From: a virus
Virus record (IMG/VR): IMGVR_UViG_3300011116_000511
Span: 1-37,014 of that record
Length of the DNA stretch: 37,014 bases
Reading direction: 5' to 3' (one strand)
Each line of letters begins with the position of its first letter. Position 1 is the stretch's first letter. The position numbers and the translations under genes are program-made. Below the pieces are notes generated by a model. It did not search any database and had not been told where the DNA came from. It saw only the letters and a program-made list of their open reading frames with translations. Below, in pieces: positions 8,435-15,080 of the stretch.

Positions 8435-9316
8435 TTAGCAATAAGATTTTGTTGACCTTAAAAACTCTGAATTGCCAGAACTTATAGAAACTCCTGGCAC
8501 GGTAGCGAATTCGTATCGCTCTGGTATTTCTGCATTTATCTTTCCGCTTGCTACATTCTTTAACCACCCGATTGCACCACCAATTTGTGTTTCGTGATTA
8601 CCGTCGTAGCGTATCATTCTCATTTCTGGTATGTTGCGTGGGTTTATTCTAGCGTGTAAATGATATAATAAAATGTCAACACACTTTTGAACAAGCTGAC
8701 CGCTTCTATTGTCGCCTTGCGTCCAATATGCTGTATCTTCTGGATAGACTCCAGATGTGTCACTTGAATTTGAAACAAACTCCCAATAAGTATTAACCGT
8801 TCCGTCTGCGCTTAGTGGTTGTATGCCTGGAAATATTGTTCGTGTCGCTTTGTAGATTTTATCATAGAACACAATATGGTCGTTAAGATAGTATACTTTA
8901 TTTCCGTTGTAATACGGGAAAGGAAAAATGTTATAGTAAATAGAATTATTAGCAACTACTAGCACCCAGTCTAATGGGCTTGAAATAGGATTATCACCCG
9001 TAGTGTTAGTCAATGCTCTGTATATGTTATCGTCTGAACCAGTTGCATAATCACCAATAACATAAGCGGTAGCGATTAACCACGGTGCAACCGTCCACTT
9101 GATTCTGTTACCTAGCTTGTATGTTGCGTTTATATCAAATGTAGTGAATGGTAAAAATGCTTTATCAACATCGTATCGTTGCATTAAGTAGCTTCTCATT
9201 TCTGAAATCGCCTCCAACTCCATTCTGTCTATTCGTGTATCGTCAGAATTGGTTATTTGATTTAACCCTTCTTGTTCGATTAATTCTAGTACATCTTCTA
9301 ACAGTAGAAATGTCAT
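8435..9316 (-). CDS. Head-tail connector-like protein with embedded carbohydrate-binding-like modules
   Basis: This 293-residue protein starts MTFLLLEDVLELIEQ and has a first helical part (residues 1-60: DDTRIDRMELEAISEMRSYLMQRYD) and a last helical part (about 205-250: SGQLVQKCVDILLYHLHARIN) that look like a DUF1320/gp36-type adaptor. Between them, residues about 74-182, are two segments resembling carbohydrate-binding module repeats: ATAYVIGDYATGSDDNIYRA...DWVLV and YLNDHIVFYDKIYKATRTI...YWEFV. It lies between terminase and portal genes, so a neck or head completion role is likely. The insert may be surface-exposed. Family assignment is moderate. Confidence 0.6.
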   Translation of the reverse strand: MTFLLLEDVLELIEQEGLNQITNSDDTRIDRMELEAISEMRSYLMQRYDVDKAFLPFTTFDINATYKLGNRIKWTVAPWLIATAYVIGDYATGSDDNIYRALTNTTGDNPISSPLDWVLVVANNSIYYNIFPFPYYNGNKVYYLNDHIVFYDKIYKATRTIFPGIQPLSADGTVNTYWEFVSNSSDTSGVYPEDTAYWTQGDNRSGQLVQKCVDILLYHLHARINPRNIPEMRMIRYDGNHETQIGGAIGWLKNVASGKINAEIPERYEFATVPGVSISSGNSEFLRSTKSYC

Positions 9317-9350
9317 TGCTTGATTTTAAAATGTAAACCTAATTAATTTA

Positions 9351-10736
9351 TTAGTAACTTTTAGCATAATTCGGTTTTCGCTCTCCTACAAGTATCGTTG
9401 GTAGTCGATTACCTTTCTGATGTAGTGTAAATTCAGAGCGATATACATAGCACAAAAGATAATCACTTGCATCTGATGTGTGACCGTATTTCTCATATTG
9501 AATACCACTATTCTCGCTTTTCTCTTTCTCTTTCGCTTTACGCCCGTCGCTCGCTTCTTGTAGATATTGATAATCACGAACAGAATTTTTACAATTATTA
9601 CCGATAGTGATATTAATTCCACCAAAGTTGTGTTCAAATATCGCATTTAGAAAATTACCTCTAGCTACAACTGGCGGCGCACTACCACTTATTCGCATTG
9701 ATGGATTGAAAGACTCTAATTCGTTGCGAATAATAGTGAAGTCGTTATAACCTTCTTCTGTTCGTTTTTCTACTCTTGTATCTTCATGCTTGCCTGCTGG
9801 GTCGCCATAGATGAAAAGACCTGCTTCGTGATGTTTGTATCTGCGCTTAAACTCTCTGCATATTGCAACGGTCGTGTTATTGGGATTTGGCAAACACAAT
9901 TCATCAATCTGTATTGCGTTCAGACCGTCAATCTGCCATATTACACAAGTCATGTATGGATTCACATTGAAGTCAAATGATATATGTAACGGCAAATCTT
10001 TTTTATAAAAAGCGGTCACTCCATTCAATACTTGATTAAGCTTGATGTGCTTAGATGAACGGAAGCATTTATAAAATTCACCGCCATAGATAACCTTGCC
10101 CCACTCTCCTAATACATAGATGCGATATAAATTTTCGTTGTGCTTGAGTCTTTCCTCAAGATGTCGTACATAGTCAGCATCCAAAAAGGCATTAGTCTTG
10201 TAGTTGGCGTGAATAGCTTTCACTTGGTCGTCTGCTATATCAAAGAAGCGTTTCTTTATCCAATGGTCTTCATCAATTGGGTTGAATGATAAAATAAACT
10301 GCTTGTAGTTTTGTGTTTCACCTCTCATTCTTAATTCGACCTGACTGAAATCATTTTCGGTAAACTCTGTTGGCTCTTCGCACCATATTGAAGTTGGTGT
10401 TACGATAGATTTTAGCTTCTCTACATCATCCAATCCTGCAAATAGTATTTCGTTGCCATTGCGTATGCAAGTGATGTGCATATCCGTTTCGCGTATATGA
10501 AATTCATTCGCAAGATTATCGTCGTTGATTGTTGATTTAATTAAAGCGAAGCAAGACTCTCTTAATGTTCTAGCTACTTTTCTTAGAATTAATATTCGAT
10601 GTCCTTTTTCTGTTAAAATTCTTGTGATAATTTTCTGCGACGCGAATACCGACTTACCAGAACCAGCCGAACCGTATAGAATTAAATATCTGGACTGGTC
10701 ATTCAAACATGGGTAAAATATCTCATTTACTTTCAT
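9351..10736 (-). CDS. terL: Terminase large subunit
   Basis: A 461-residue packaging ATPase and nuclease. Walker A is GSAGSGKS at residues 22-29; Walker B is SIWCEEPTEF with the acidic pair Glu120-Glu121; motif III-like FILSFNP follows at 147-153. The C-terminal nuclease has the acidic residues Asp255 in HISFDFNVNP and Asp312 in LFIYGDPAG. It resembles the PBSX/Terminase_3 group. The protein pumps DNA into the prohead and cuts it. The start ATG overlaps the stop of a short upstream frame (ATGA). A 123-base gap with a small hairpin separates it from the small-terminase gene. Confidence 0.93.
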   Translation of the reverse strand: MKVNEIFYPCLNDQSRYLILYGSAGSGKSVFASQKIITRILTEKGHRILILRKVARTLRESCFALIKSTINDDNLANEFHIRETDMHITCIRNGNEILFAGLDDVEKLKSIVTPTSIWCEEPTEFTENDFSQVELRMRGETQNYKQFILSFNPIDEDHWIKKRFFDIADDQVKAIHANYKTNAFLDADYVRHLEERLKHNENLYRIYVLGEWGKVIYGGEFYKCFRSSKHIKLNQVLNGVTAFYKKDLPLHISFDFNVNPYMTCVIWQIDGLNAIQIDELCLPNPNNTTVAICREFKRRYKHHEAGLFIYGDPAGKHEDTRVEKRTEEGYNDFTIIRNELESFNPSMRISGSAPPVVARGNFLNAIFEHNFGGINITIGNNCKNSVRDYQYLQEASDGRKAKEKEKSENSGIQYEKYGHTSDASDYLLCYVYRSEFTLHQKGNRLPTILVGERKPNYAKSY

Positions 10737-10751
10737 TCGCGTAAGTTATTC

Positions 10752-10768
10752 AAAAAGAGAGTCTTTTT
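10752..10768. other. Short A/T-rich hairpin upstream of terL
   Basis: The sequence AAAAAGAGAGTCTTTTT forms a 7-bp stem AAAAAGA/TCTTTTT with a three-base loop. It lies 16 bases before the terL start. It is a weak structure that could act as an attenuator or processing site. The gap 10737-10859 also contains short direct repeats (GAAACGCG/GAAACACG; TTTTAAGCG twice). Confidence 0.3.
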
Positions 10769-10859
10769 AAGCGATTTTAAGCGCGTATAAACGACGAACG
10801 AAGCATAAAGCATATCTATACTAAGTAAAACACTAGAAACGCGTAGAAACACGCCTAAT

Positions 10860-11273
10860 TCATTCGCTTTTTTCATCGTTTTCATCAATGGCATTTTCAT
10901 CAATGGCATTTTCTTTAGTGGAAACAACTTCAATTGTCAGTACACTATTGAATTTTTCGCCCGCACTTGTGATGTCAATAGACTGAAATGCTTTTCCATC
11001 AACGCGGTCTAATATTTCTTTTATCGCGTTCATCTTGTTCTTACCACCTACTGCTTCTTGAATTAACGCTGAAATAATATCAGCTTCTTTTATATACTTA
11101 GTACCAGCCGTGCCGTCTGCATTTCGAACCTTGACTGCTAGTCCGTTCGAAAGCGTTTCTTTTAGTAATGTAGATAATCGCTTTCCTTTTGGTGCGCCGT
11201 GCGGGTTTCTTACTTCACCTGGCTTGATTTGGGTTTCCTTGCCAATGTTTGGGTCAAATTCTTTCTCACTCAT
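10860..11273 (-). CDS. terS: Putative terminase small subunit (DUF5681-like)
   Basis: This 137-residue basic-then-acidic protein carries QIKPGEVRNPHGAPKGKRLS near residues 17-36, the DUF5681-type motif (GQSGNPxGRPKG) found in many small terminase-position proteins. A helical region follows (AIKEILDRVDGKAFQS). It probably recognises phage DNA for packaging. The C-terminus has a short tandem repeat, ENAIDENAIDEND, made by a 15-bp DNA repeat at about 10883-10912. It is the first gene of the head operon and precedes terL by 123 bases. A DNA-binding role is inferred from motif and position. Confidence 0.65.
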   Translation of the reverse strand: MSEKEFDPNIGKETQIKPGEVRNPHGAPKGKRLSTLLKETLSNGLAVKVRNADGTAGTKYIKEADIISALIQEAVGGKNKMNAIKEILDRVDGKAFQSIDITSAGEKFNSVLTIEVVSTKENAIDENAIDENDEKSE

Positions 11274-11298
11274 AGTAACGCCTTTTTTACGCCATTAA

Positions 11299-12438
11299 TC
11301 AGTATATCTTCCATTTCATTCCATCCACACAATTCACATCGGGATTGATACCGTAGCTTGACAAAAATAATCTTTTTTGTTCATTGCTCTCATAGTATAG
11401 ATTTATGAAGTGGTCAATGTTGTTGTTGATACTCTTTCTGCGCTTCCATTTGTCGTTAGCTGAAAGGTCTTTCGTCGCTTCATTAAATTCTTCTTTTGTC
11501 TGCGCTTTAAACTTGTTTTGTTCTGGAGTCAGTATGAAGTTCTTACCTTCCAGATAGACCACATATTCATCAACCCATTCGCTTAGATATTTCTTAGCGT
11601 AATATTCTTTTTCTTCACTTGAGTCAAAGCACAAGCAAAGAAAGTTGTCTAGACTTACATTATAGTTCTCTCTGTTACCGCGCTTCGCTAGTTGACTGAA
11701 AATCATTTCGCCATTAGTTGAGCTAATTCGCTCTGCTTTAATCCAGCACATCGCTTCGATTAGTGGAAAATTATACACGAACAAATCAAAGTCTTTAGGT
11801 GACTTTTCTTTCAGCGGAAACAAGTGCTTGTAGTTCATCACATCTTGGCTTCGCCCGAACCATTCGTAGCATCTGTTGACTGGCAAATTATTCTTATAGA
11901 TATAAGCCCATGTAAGTCTGTCTGATACATTGTAGATTGGGTACGCTTTTCGCGACTTCGGTTGCTTCCATCCAGCTTGATTGAGCATCAGTCTTCTAGT
12001 TGGACTATCATTCTGCTTTATTCCAATCAAATTAAAGTCAAAGTGTTCCAATTCATAGATAAACTTTTCGCCCGCTTTCAGCGGCAGTTCATTGTAGTAT
12101 CTCATATCAAATATCTTATTGATACATAATAAGTCAGACACTTGTAGCTTCGTGGTTATACCGCTTTCGATTCTGGTAATAACCACGCCGCGTTCTTCAT
12201 AGTAATCGTAAACTTCTTGATTGTAGCTTAAACCTTCGATAATGACTTGACTATACACAGCAGTCTTCAAATTGTTCTTAATCGCTCTATCTAACATCAT
12301 TACAGAATCTTTTCCCGTACTGAATGACAGAACATATTTTAAACTTCGGTCTAGTTGTGAGAATAAGTTATCTGAAAAGTCTAAAGTCTGTTTCAAAGAA
12401 ACTTCGTCCACAACCACACGCTCGCGTGGCAAATACAT
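11299..12438 (-). CDS. PAPS-reductase-like PP-loop protein
   Basis: A 379-residue protein of the adenine nucleotide alpha hydrolase group related to phosphoadenosine phosphosulfate reductase. The PP-loop SFSTGKDSVMM is at residues 38-48 and would bind ATP or a nucleotide; further matches include RVITRIESG-like and SPTRRLMLNQAGWKQPKSRKAYP with a conserved basic cluster. Phage relatives of this family are thought to take part in DNA or RNA sulfur or base modification rather than sulfate assimilation (inference), because no sulfate pathway genes are near. It precedes the terminase genes. The start has the AAAACATCT leader before ATG. Confidence 0.75.
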   Translation of the reverse strand: MYLPRERVVVDEVSLKQTLDFSDNLFSQLDRSLKYVLSFSTGKDSVMMLDRAIKNNLKTAVYSQVIIEGLSYNQEVYDYYEERGVVITRIESGITTKLQVSDLLCINKIFDMRYYNELPLKAGEKFIYELEHFDFNLIGIKQNDSPTRRLMLNQAGWKQPKSRKAYPIYNVSDRLTWAYIYKNNLPVNRCYEWFGRSQDVMNYKHLFPLKEKSPKDFDLFVYNFPLIEAMCWIKAERISSTNGEMIFSQLAKRGNRENYNVSLDNFLCLCFDSSEEKEYYAKKYLSEWVDEYVVYLEGKNFILTPEQNKFKAQTKEEFNEATKDLSANDKWKRRKSINNNIDHFINLYYESNEQKRLFLSSYGINPDVNCVDGMKWKIY

Positions 12439-12469
12439 AGATGTTTTATTTTAGATGTTTTAACTTGTA

Positions 12470-12634
12470 CTAGGTAGAAGATTCGCTTGTACCAGCGGAG
12501 CGACCAGATGATGCACCTTTGCTTCCAAACTTTTTACCGACTCCGATTCCTCGTCCGAATCCTTTTGGCATTCTTGATAACCCCGCGCCTGGGCGTCCGT
12601 TAATTGCTCCTTTCTTTTTGCTTTTAGTAGCCAT
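12470..12634 (-). CDS. Small basic Gly/Ser/Lys-rich protein
   Basis: A 54-residue protein, MATKSKKKGAINGRPGAGLS..., very rich in Gly, Lys, Arg and Ser with no acidic residue except one Glu near the end (TSESST). It starts at the ATG at 12634, two bases after the acidic gene ends, and stops at TAG 12470-12472, 31 bases before the PAPS-reductase-like gene. It is likely unstructured and nucleic-acid binding, by composition only. Such small Gly-rich basic proteins occur near terminase genes in Bacteroidota phages. Confidence 0.6.
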   Translation of the reverse strand: MATKSKKKGAINGRPGAGLSRMPKGFGRGIGVGKKFGSKGASSGRSAGTSESST

Positions 12635-12636
12635 TT

Positions 12637-12891
12637 TTAAATTTGTTTAAATTCGTTTTCAATGCTTGGTATGAATTCAAAATTATAGGTGCGAAGAAAT
12701 GCAACTAATTTTTTTCGTTCAACTTCGTTGTCAAATTTAACCAGATATTCCGAAAATGTTTTCGTGGGATAAACTGCTTCATCAACATCGTCGTCGTCGT
12801 TTTGTTCATCTTCAAATTCATTGACAAATTCAAAATCATCACCAATGATATTAACATTTTCAATTTCATCAGGCAATTCTTTTTCGTTCAT
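12637..12891 (-). CDS. Small acidic protein
   Basis: An 84-residue, strongly acidic protein; residues 1-40 contain runs of Asp, Glu and Asn (DEQNDDDDVDEA). The second half, TKTFSEYLVKFDNEVERKKLVAFL, resembles the N-terminus of the gene at 12952-13293 (PKTFSEILIEIIREDERKQLL), suggesting a shared small helical module. A TAAATTTG element lies at 12896-12903, just before the ATG, which would make a transcript almost leaderless. Function unknown. Confidence 0.6.
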   Translation of the reverse strand: MNEKELPDEIENVNIIGDDFEFVNEFEDEQNDDDDVDEAVYPTKTFSEYLVKFDNEVERKKLVAFLRTYNFEFIPSIENEFKQI

Positions 12892-12928
12892 AAAACAAAT
12901 TTACAAATTATTTTTTTATCAATTTTAA

Positions 12929-12950
12929 TTTTAAATGGGCAACCATTTTT
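12929..12950. terminator. Hairpin between two small genes, possible terminator
   Basis: AAATGG (12933-12938), loop GCAA, CCATTT (12943-12948) forms a perfect stem, extendable by A/T pairs on both sides. It starts four bases after the TAA of the gene at 12952-13293. A T-run follows on the plus strand and an A/T-rich tail on the minus strand, so it may end transcription in either direction. Candidate only. Confidence 0.45.
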
Positions 12951-12951
12951 T

Positions 12952-13293
12952 TTAATCTAGCATTTCTATTTTAATCTGCGCTTCAATCAATATTTTTTTT
13001 ATATCGTCTGGCAACTCCAATTCAGAAACCATATCTAACACCGCGCAAATCATATTTTTCATTTCAACTAACAACTGACTCTGCTTTTCAATTAGTTCGT
13101 GTTGCTTATTCATGAAATTCATGTGCTGTTGTGAGAATCTCTTTATAGCTTCATAAACTAAATCTTGTCTTATCATAGTGTATTCAATATCATTGTGCTT
13201 TCTATTATACACAGCATCTGCTAGTAGTTGTTTTCTTTCGTCTTCTCTAATTATTTCAATTAGTATTTCGGAGAATGTTTTTGGATTTTTCAT
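12952..13293 (-). CDS. Hypothetical helical protein
   Basis: A 113-residue mostly helical protein. Its N-terminus, PKTFSEILIEIIREDERKQLL, resembles the C-terminal half of the acidic protein at 12637-12891. The middle part (FSQQHMNFMNKQHELIEKQSQLLVEMK) has coiled-coil character with heptad-spaced hydrophobic residues. Its start overlaps the stop of the gene upstream (ATGA), so both are translated together. Not recognised; possibly forms a small oligomer. Confidence 0.6.
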   Translation of the reverse strand: MKNPKTFSEILIEIIREDERKQLLADAVYNRKHNDIEYTMIRQDLVYEAIKRFSQQHMNFMNKQHELIEKQSQLLVEMKNMICAVLDMVSELELPDDIKKILIEAQIKIEMLD

Positions 13294-13589
13294 CTTGCAT
13301 AATTTTTAACAGTTAATACAGGTTCATCTTTGTATTGGACAGAATGAATATCACACTTATATTTTATACAGTTTTCATTTCCAACATGAATACCATCATA
13401 CAAACTTTTGTGTGAAAGTATCTTCCATTCATCTTTCTCTTCAAATTGTTGAGCGAAATTATCAAATGCCTTGCTATCAGATAGACTTCTATCTATATTC
13501 CAATGCCTGCTAAACTCTTTAGCAATAGCTTTCAAATCTTCTTTATTTGAGAGAAGTAACTCTTTTTGTTTATCCGTTAGATTTGTCAT
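13290..13589 (-). CDS. Hypothetical protein
   Basis: A 99-residue protein, MTNLTDKQKELLLSNKEDLKA..., with a helical first half and a beta-like second half (CIKYKCDIHSVQYKDEPVLTV). It is the first gene after the long hairpin at 13631-13679 and after a good promoter-like element at 13684-13714, so it may head its own transcript. Two Cys (residues about 77 and 82) are spaced CIKYKC. No family recognised. Confidence 0.55.
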   Translation of the reverse strand: MTNLTDKQKELLLSNKEDLKAIAKEFSRHWNIDRSLSDSKAFDNFAQQFEEKDEWKILSHKSLYDGIHVGNENCIKYKCDIHSVQYKDEPVLTVKNYAR

Positions 13590-13630
13590 TTGTTTATTGT
13601 TTAAATTGTTTAATAATTGAATCTCTTTGA

Positions 13631-13679
13631 TAACATCAGGATTAACGAAGTGTAATCATTTCGTTTAATCCTGATGTTA
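13631..13679. other. Long stem-loop in intergenic region (5'-UTR element or terminator)
   Basis: The left arm 13631-13649 (TAACATCAGGATTAACGAA) pairs with the right arm 13660-13679, which is its exact reverse complement apart from one extra T. The stem is 19 bp with one bulge, the loop ten bases. It sits between two genes. On the minus strand it would begin directly at the predicted start of a transcript from the promoter-like element at 13684-13714. No T-run follows on the minus strand, so it is not a classical terminator. Confidence 0.75.
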
Positions 13680-13683
13680 AACG

Positions 13684-13714
13684 CAAATTTAAACCCCTTC
13701 ATCCTCGTCATCAA
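13684..13714 (-). promoter_or_regulatory. Candidate Bacteroidota-type promoter
   Basis: On the minus strand TTG (13714-13712), 20 bases, then TAAATTTG (13691-13684) matches the Bacteroidota consensus TTG-N19/20-TAnnTTTG. It overlaps the end of the gene at 13689-13931 and points to the gene at 13290-13589. The predicted transcript start, near 13677, lies at the base of the long stem-loop. Confidence 0.45.
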
Positions 13715-13931
13715 TTAGCTTTTCACTCTTACTCAAATTCATTAGTCCTTTTGCAATTTCTTTCAGTTGCTCGCCTGTTTCTCCATCGTATTTGTTTGCT
13801 ATTTTTTTAATCCGTTTGCTCATCACATAAAATGTCCACTTAGTTTTAATGTATGGCAAAAAATAGAATTGCAAAAAAATGGCAAGTCCTAATGTTGCCA
13901 TCACCCATAAAATAATTTGTAGTGCTATCAT
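13689..13931 (-). CDS. Small membrane protein
   Basis: An 80-residue protein with a clear N-terminal membrane segment, residues about 2-26 (IALQIILWVMATLGLAIFLQF), followed by a basic stretch (KTKWTFYVMSKRIKKIANK) and an acidic C-terminus ending DDEDEGV. The positive-inside rule suggests that the C-terminal part is cytoplasmic. It lies between two structured non-coding gaps and is not translationally coupled to its neighbours. It may be a moron-like accessory protein; function unknown. Confidence 0.6.
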   Translation of the reverse strand: MIALQIILWVMATLGLAIFLQFYFLPYIKTKWTFYVMSKRIKKIANKYDGETGEQLKEIAKGLMNLSKSEKLIDDEDEGV

Positions 13932-14056
13932 CGTTTTTAATTTTATTCCGTCTGCTGAAAACGGGGTTTAAATCAGCGTTTAACAATGTATTGGATTCAA
14001 TAAAGCCATTTTTTATTTGAAGTATTGGCATGGCTTTACTAAACCAATACTTACCG
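13932..14056. other. Structured 125-bp intergenic region with interleaved inverted repeats
   Basis: Three inverted repeats are visible. GCTGA/TCAGC pairs 13954-13958 with 13973-13977. AAAGCCAT (14002-14009) pairs with ATGGCTTT (14030-14037). AAGTATTGG (14020-14028) pairs with CCAATACTT (14044-14052). The last two are interleaved, so they can form an H-type pseudoknot or be mutually exclusive. A further GTATTGG at 13988-13994 could compete for CCAATAC. The region follows the secreted-protein gene and precedes the small membrane-protein gene. Confidence 0.6.
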
Positions 14057-14440
14057 TTATTCCTTAACACTTTTCATCATATCAATAATCACTTCAAACC
14101 TTATTATGCTTTCAATTATTTTATTCTTATCAGCGTAAGGAATCAACACCTTAAGATTATCCCGACTGACATCAGCATTGTTATTATTCTCTAATGTAAC
14201 TCTGTCTAATGCAGTCTTATTCTGTTTAGTATTAGGGATTTCAATCACTCCATCATAAGTATCAGGTTCACCTTCTACTTTAAGAGTAAATGCCATCATC
14301 GGGAGTAGCTTACTGACTTCGCTTAGTTTGTCTAAATAGATTTTAGAAAGCTGGAGTTTATTCATTGTGCTTAATGTGGCTTCGTCATATTGTTGAGCCA
14401 AGCAAGGAATTGATAGTAAGATAAATAGCAGTGTTTTCAT
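14057..14440 (-). CDS. Secreted/periplasmic hypothetical protein
   Basis: A 127-residue protein with a short signal peptide, MKTLLFILLSIPCLAQQY, predicted to be cut after CLA or CLAQ. The rest is mixed helix and polar residues, with VEGEPDTYDGVIEIPNT in the middle. It would be exported from the infected cell's cytoplasm. Its ATG overlaps the TGA of the pentapeptide gene (ATGA). A truncated paralogue of its first 19 codons lies at 14948-15010. No family recognised; possibly a host-envelope effector or an accessory (moron) gene. Confidence 0.65.
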   Translation of the reverse strand: MKTLLFILLSIPCLAQQYDEATLSTMNKLQLSKIYLDKLSEVSKLLPMMAFTLKVEGEPDTYDGVIEIPNTKQNKTALDRVTLENNNNADVSRDNLKVLIPYADKNKIIESIIRFEVIIDMMKSVKE

Positions 14441-14934
14441 TTAAGTGACTTTAAATAGTTAATGAATCCAATATATTCTTTTAAATATTGTTCGTTGTCT
14501 TTATGAGTTTCATTTACTTGATTCTCAAATTCATCAAGCGAACCTTTAAAACATCCGCAATAGATTATATCATCTTCAAAAGAATAAGTTGTCATTCGCT
14601 TTACAGACCCAATACAAGATACTTGTATATATCGCTTGTCTAAATTCGCAGAACTCAAATCCGCAGAACTCAAATTCGCAGAACGCAAATCCGCAAAACG
14701 CAAATCCGCAAAACGCAAATTCGCAAAACTCAAATTCGCAGAACGCAAATTCGCAGAACGCAAATCCGCATAACGCAAATCCGCAAAACGCAAATCCGCA
14801 GAACTCTTACCATCAGCGAGTTCTTTTTTAATATACTCTTTTACTGTTTCTGATATTGTGTTGTCATCAGATTCGTATTCAAAGATTAATGAACCTGTGA
14901 ATCGGTTTTTTATTTGTAATTTTATCTTTGCCAT
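14437..14934 (-). CDS. Pentapeptide-repeat protein
   Basis: A 165-residue protein whose residues 45-99 are about eleven consecutive A(D/N)L(R/S)x pentapeptides (SADLRF, ADLRY, ADLRS, ANLRS...). These form a right-handed quadrilateral beta helix. The flanks are an N-terminal strand-helix part (KIKLQIKNRFTGSLIFEY) and a C-terminal part with a CIGSVKRMTTYSFEDDIIYCGCF segment. The architecture resembles the widespread phage pentapeptide proteins of unknown role; some relatives (Qnr, MfpA) mimic DNA to protect gyrase, but this is not shown here. The DNA encodes nearly identical 15-bp units at 14640-14810. Confidence 0.85.
   Translation of the reverse strand: MAKIKLQIKNRFTGSLIFEYESDDNTISETVKEYIKKELADGKSSADLRFADLRYADLRSANLRSANLSFANLRFADLRFADLRSANLSSADLSSANLDKRYIQVSCIGSVKRMTTYSFEDDIIYCGCFKGSLDEFENQVNETHKDNEQYLKEYIGFINYLKSLK
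14640..14810. repeat. Tandem 15-bp repeat inside the pentapeptide gene
   Basis: The unit CAAATyCGCArAACk recurs about eleven times, one unit per encoded pentapeptide. The near-identity at third positions shows recent expansion or gene-conversion-like homogenisation, so the repeat number may differ between relatives. Confidence 0.85.
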
Positions 14935-14947
14935 GAATTAATTAGTT

Positions 14948-15010
14948 TTAATTATTATATTGTTGAGCATAACAACAAGATGAGAGAAGGAGAAGGAGAA
15001 GTGTTTTCAT
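14948..15010 (-). pseudogene. Truncated copy of the secreted-protein gene start
   Basis: A 20-codon frame, MKTLLLLLLSSCCYAQQYNN followed by TAA, matches the signal peptide of the gene at 14057-14440 (MKTLLFILLSIPCLAQQYDE). Both are preceded by similar 3' ends of an upstream frame (YLKSLNK and YLKSLK) and both start with ATGA overlap. The remnant ends soon after the signal peptide. It contains a CTTCTC triple repeat. It may be a decayed duplicate or a functional micro-peptide. Confidence 0.55.
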
Positions 15011-15078
15011 TTGTTTAAAGATTTTAAGTATTGAATCCATTCTTCCCATGAATAGATGTAAATATTAGGATAGGTCAT
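15007..15078 (-). CDS. Very short frame (23 codons), duplicate of the pentapeptide gene's 3' end
   Basis: MTYPNIYIYSWEEWIQYLKSLNK starts two bases after the NinG stop and ends in TGA overlapping the next ATG. Its last ten residues resemble the C-terminus of the pentapeptide protein (INYLKSLK). Tight spacing suggests it is translated, but it may be only part of a decayed duplication. Confidence 0.35.
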   Translation of the reverse strand: MTYPNIYIYSWEEWIQYLKSLNK

Positions 15079-15080
15079 AA

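Noticed and set aside
10733-10933. A 66-codon frame overlapping the end of terS and ending at the terL start
   Set aside because: The first half repeats a KMPLMK pattern that arises from the 15-bp terS repeat in another frame. Only the last 27 codons are outside terS; no conserved feature.
13978-13984. GTTTAAC / GTTAAAC resembling integron attC core sites
   Set aside because: Only one seven-base core-like element is found, without the paired R box at a fitting distance, and no integrase is present.
13846-14070. A 74-codon minus-strand frame spanning the structured gap
   Set aside because: It overlaps the membrane-protein gene in another frame and crosses the inverted repeats; composition is unlike a folded protein. 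The gap is better read as non-coding structure.
14640-14810. CRISPR-like repeat array
   Set aside because: The units are contiguous 15-bp repeats without spacers and encode pentapeptides.
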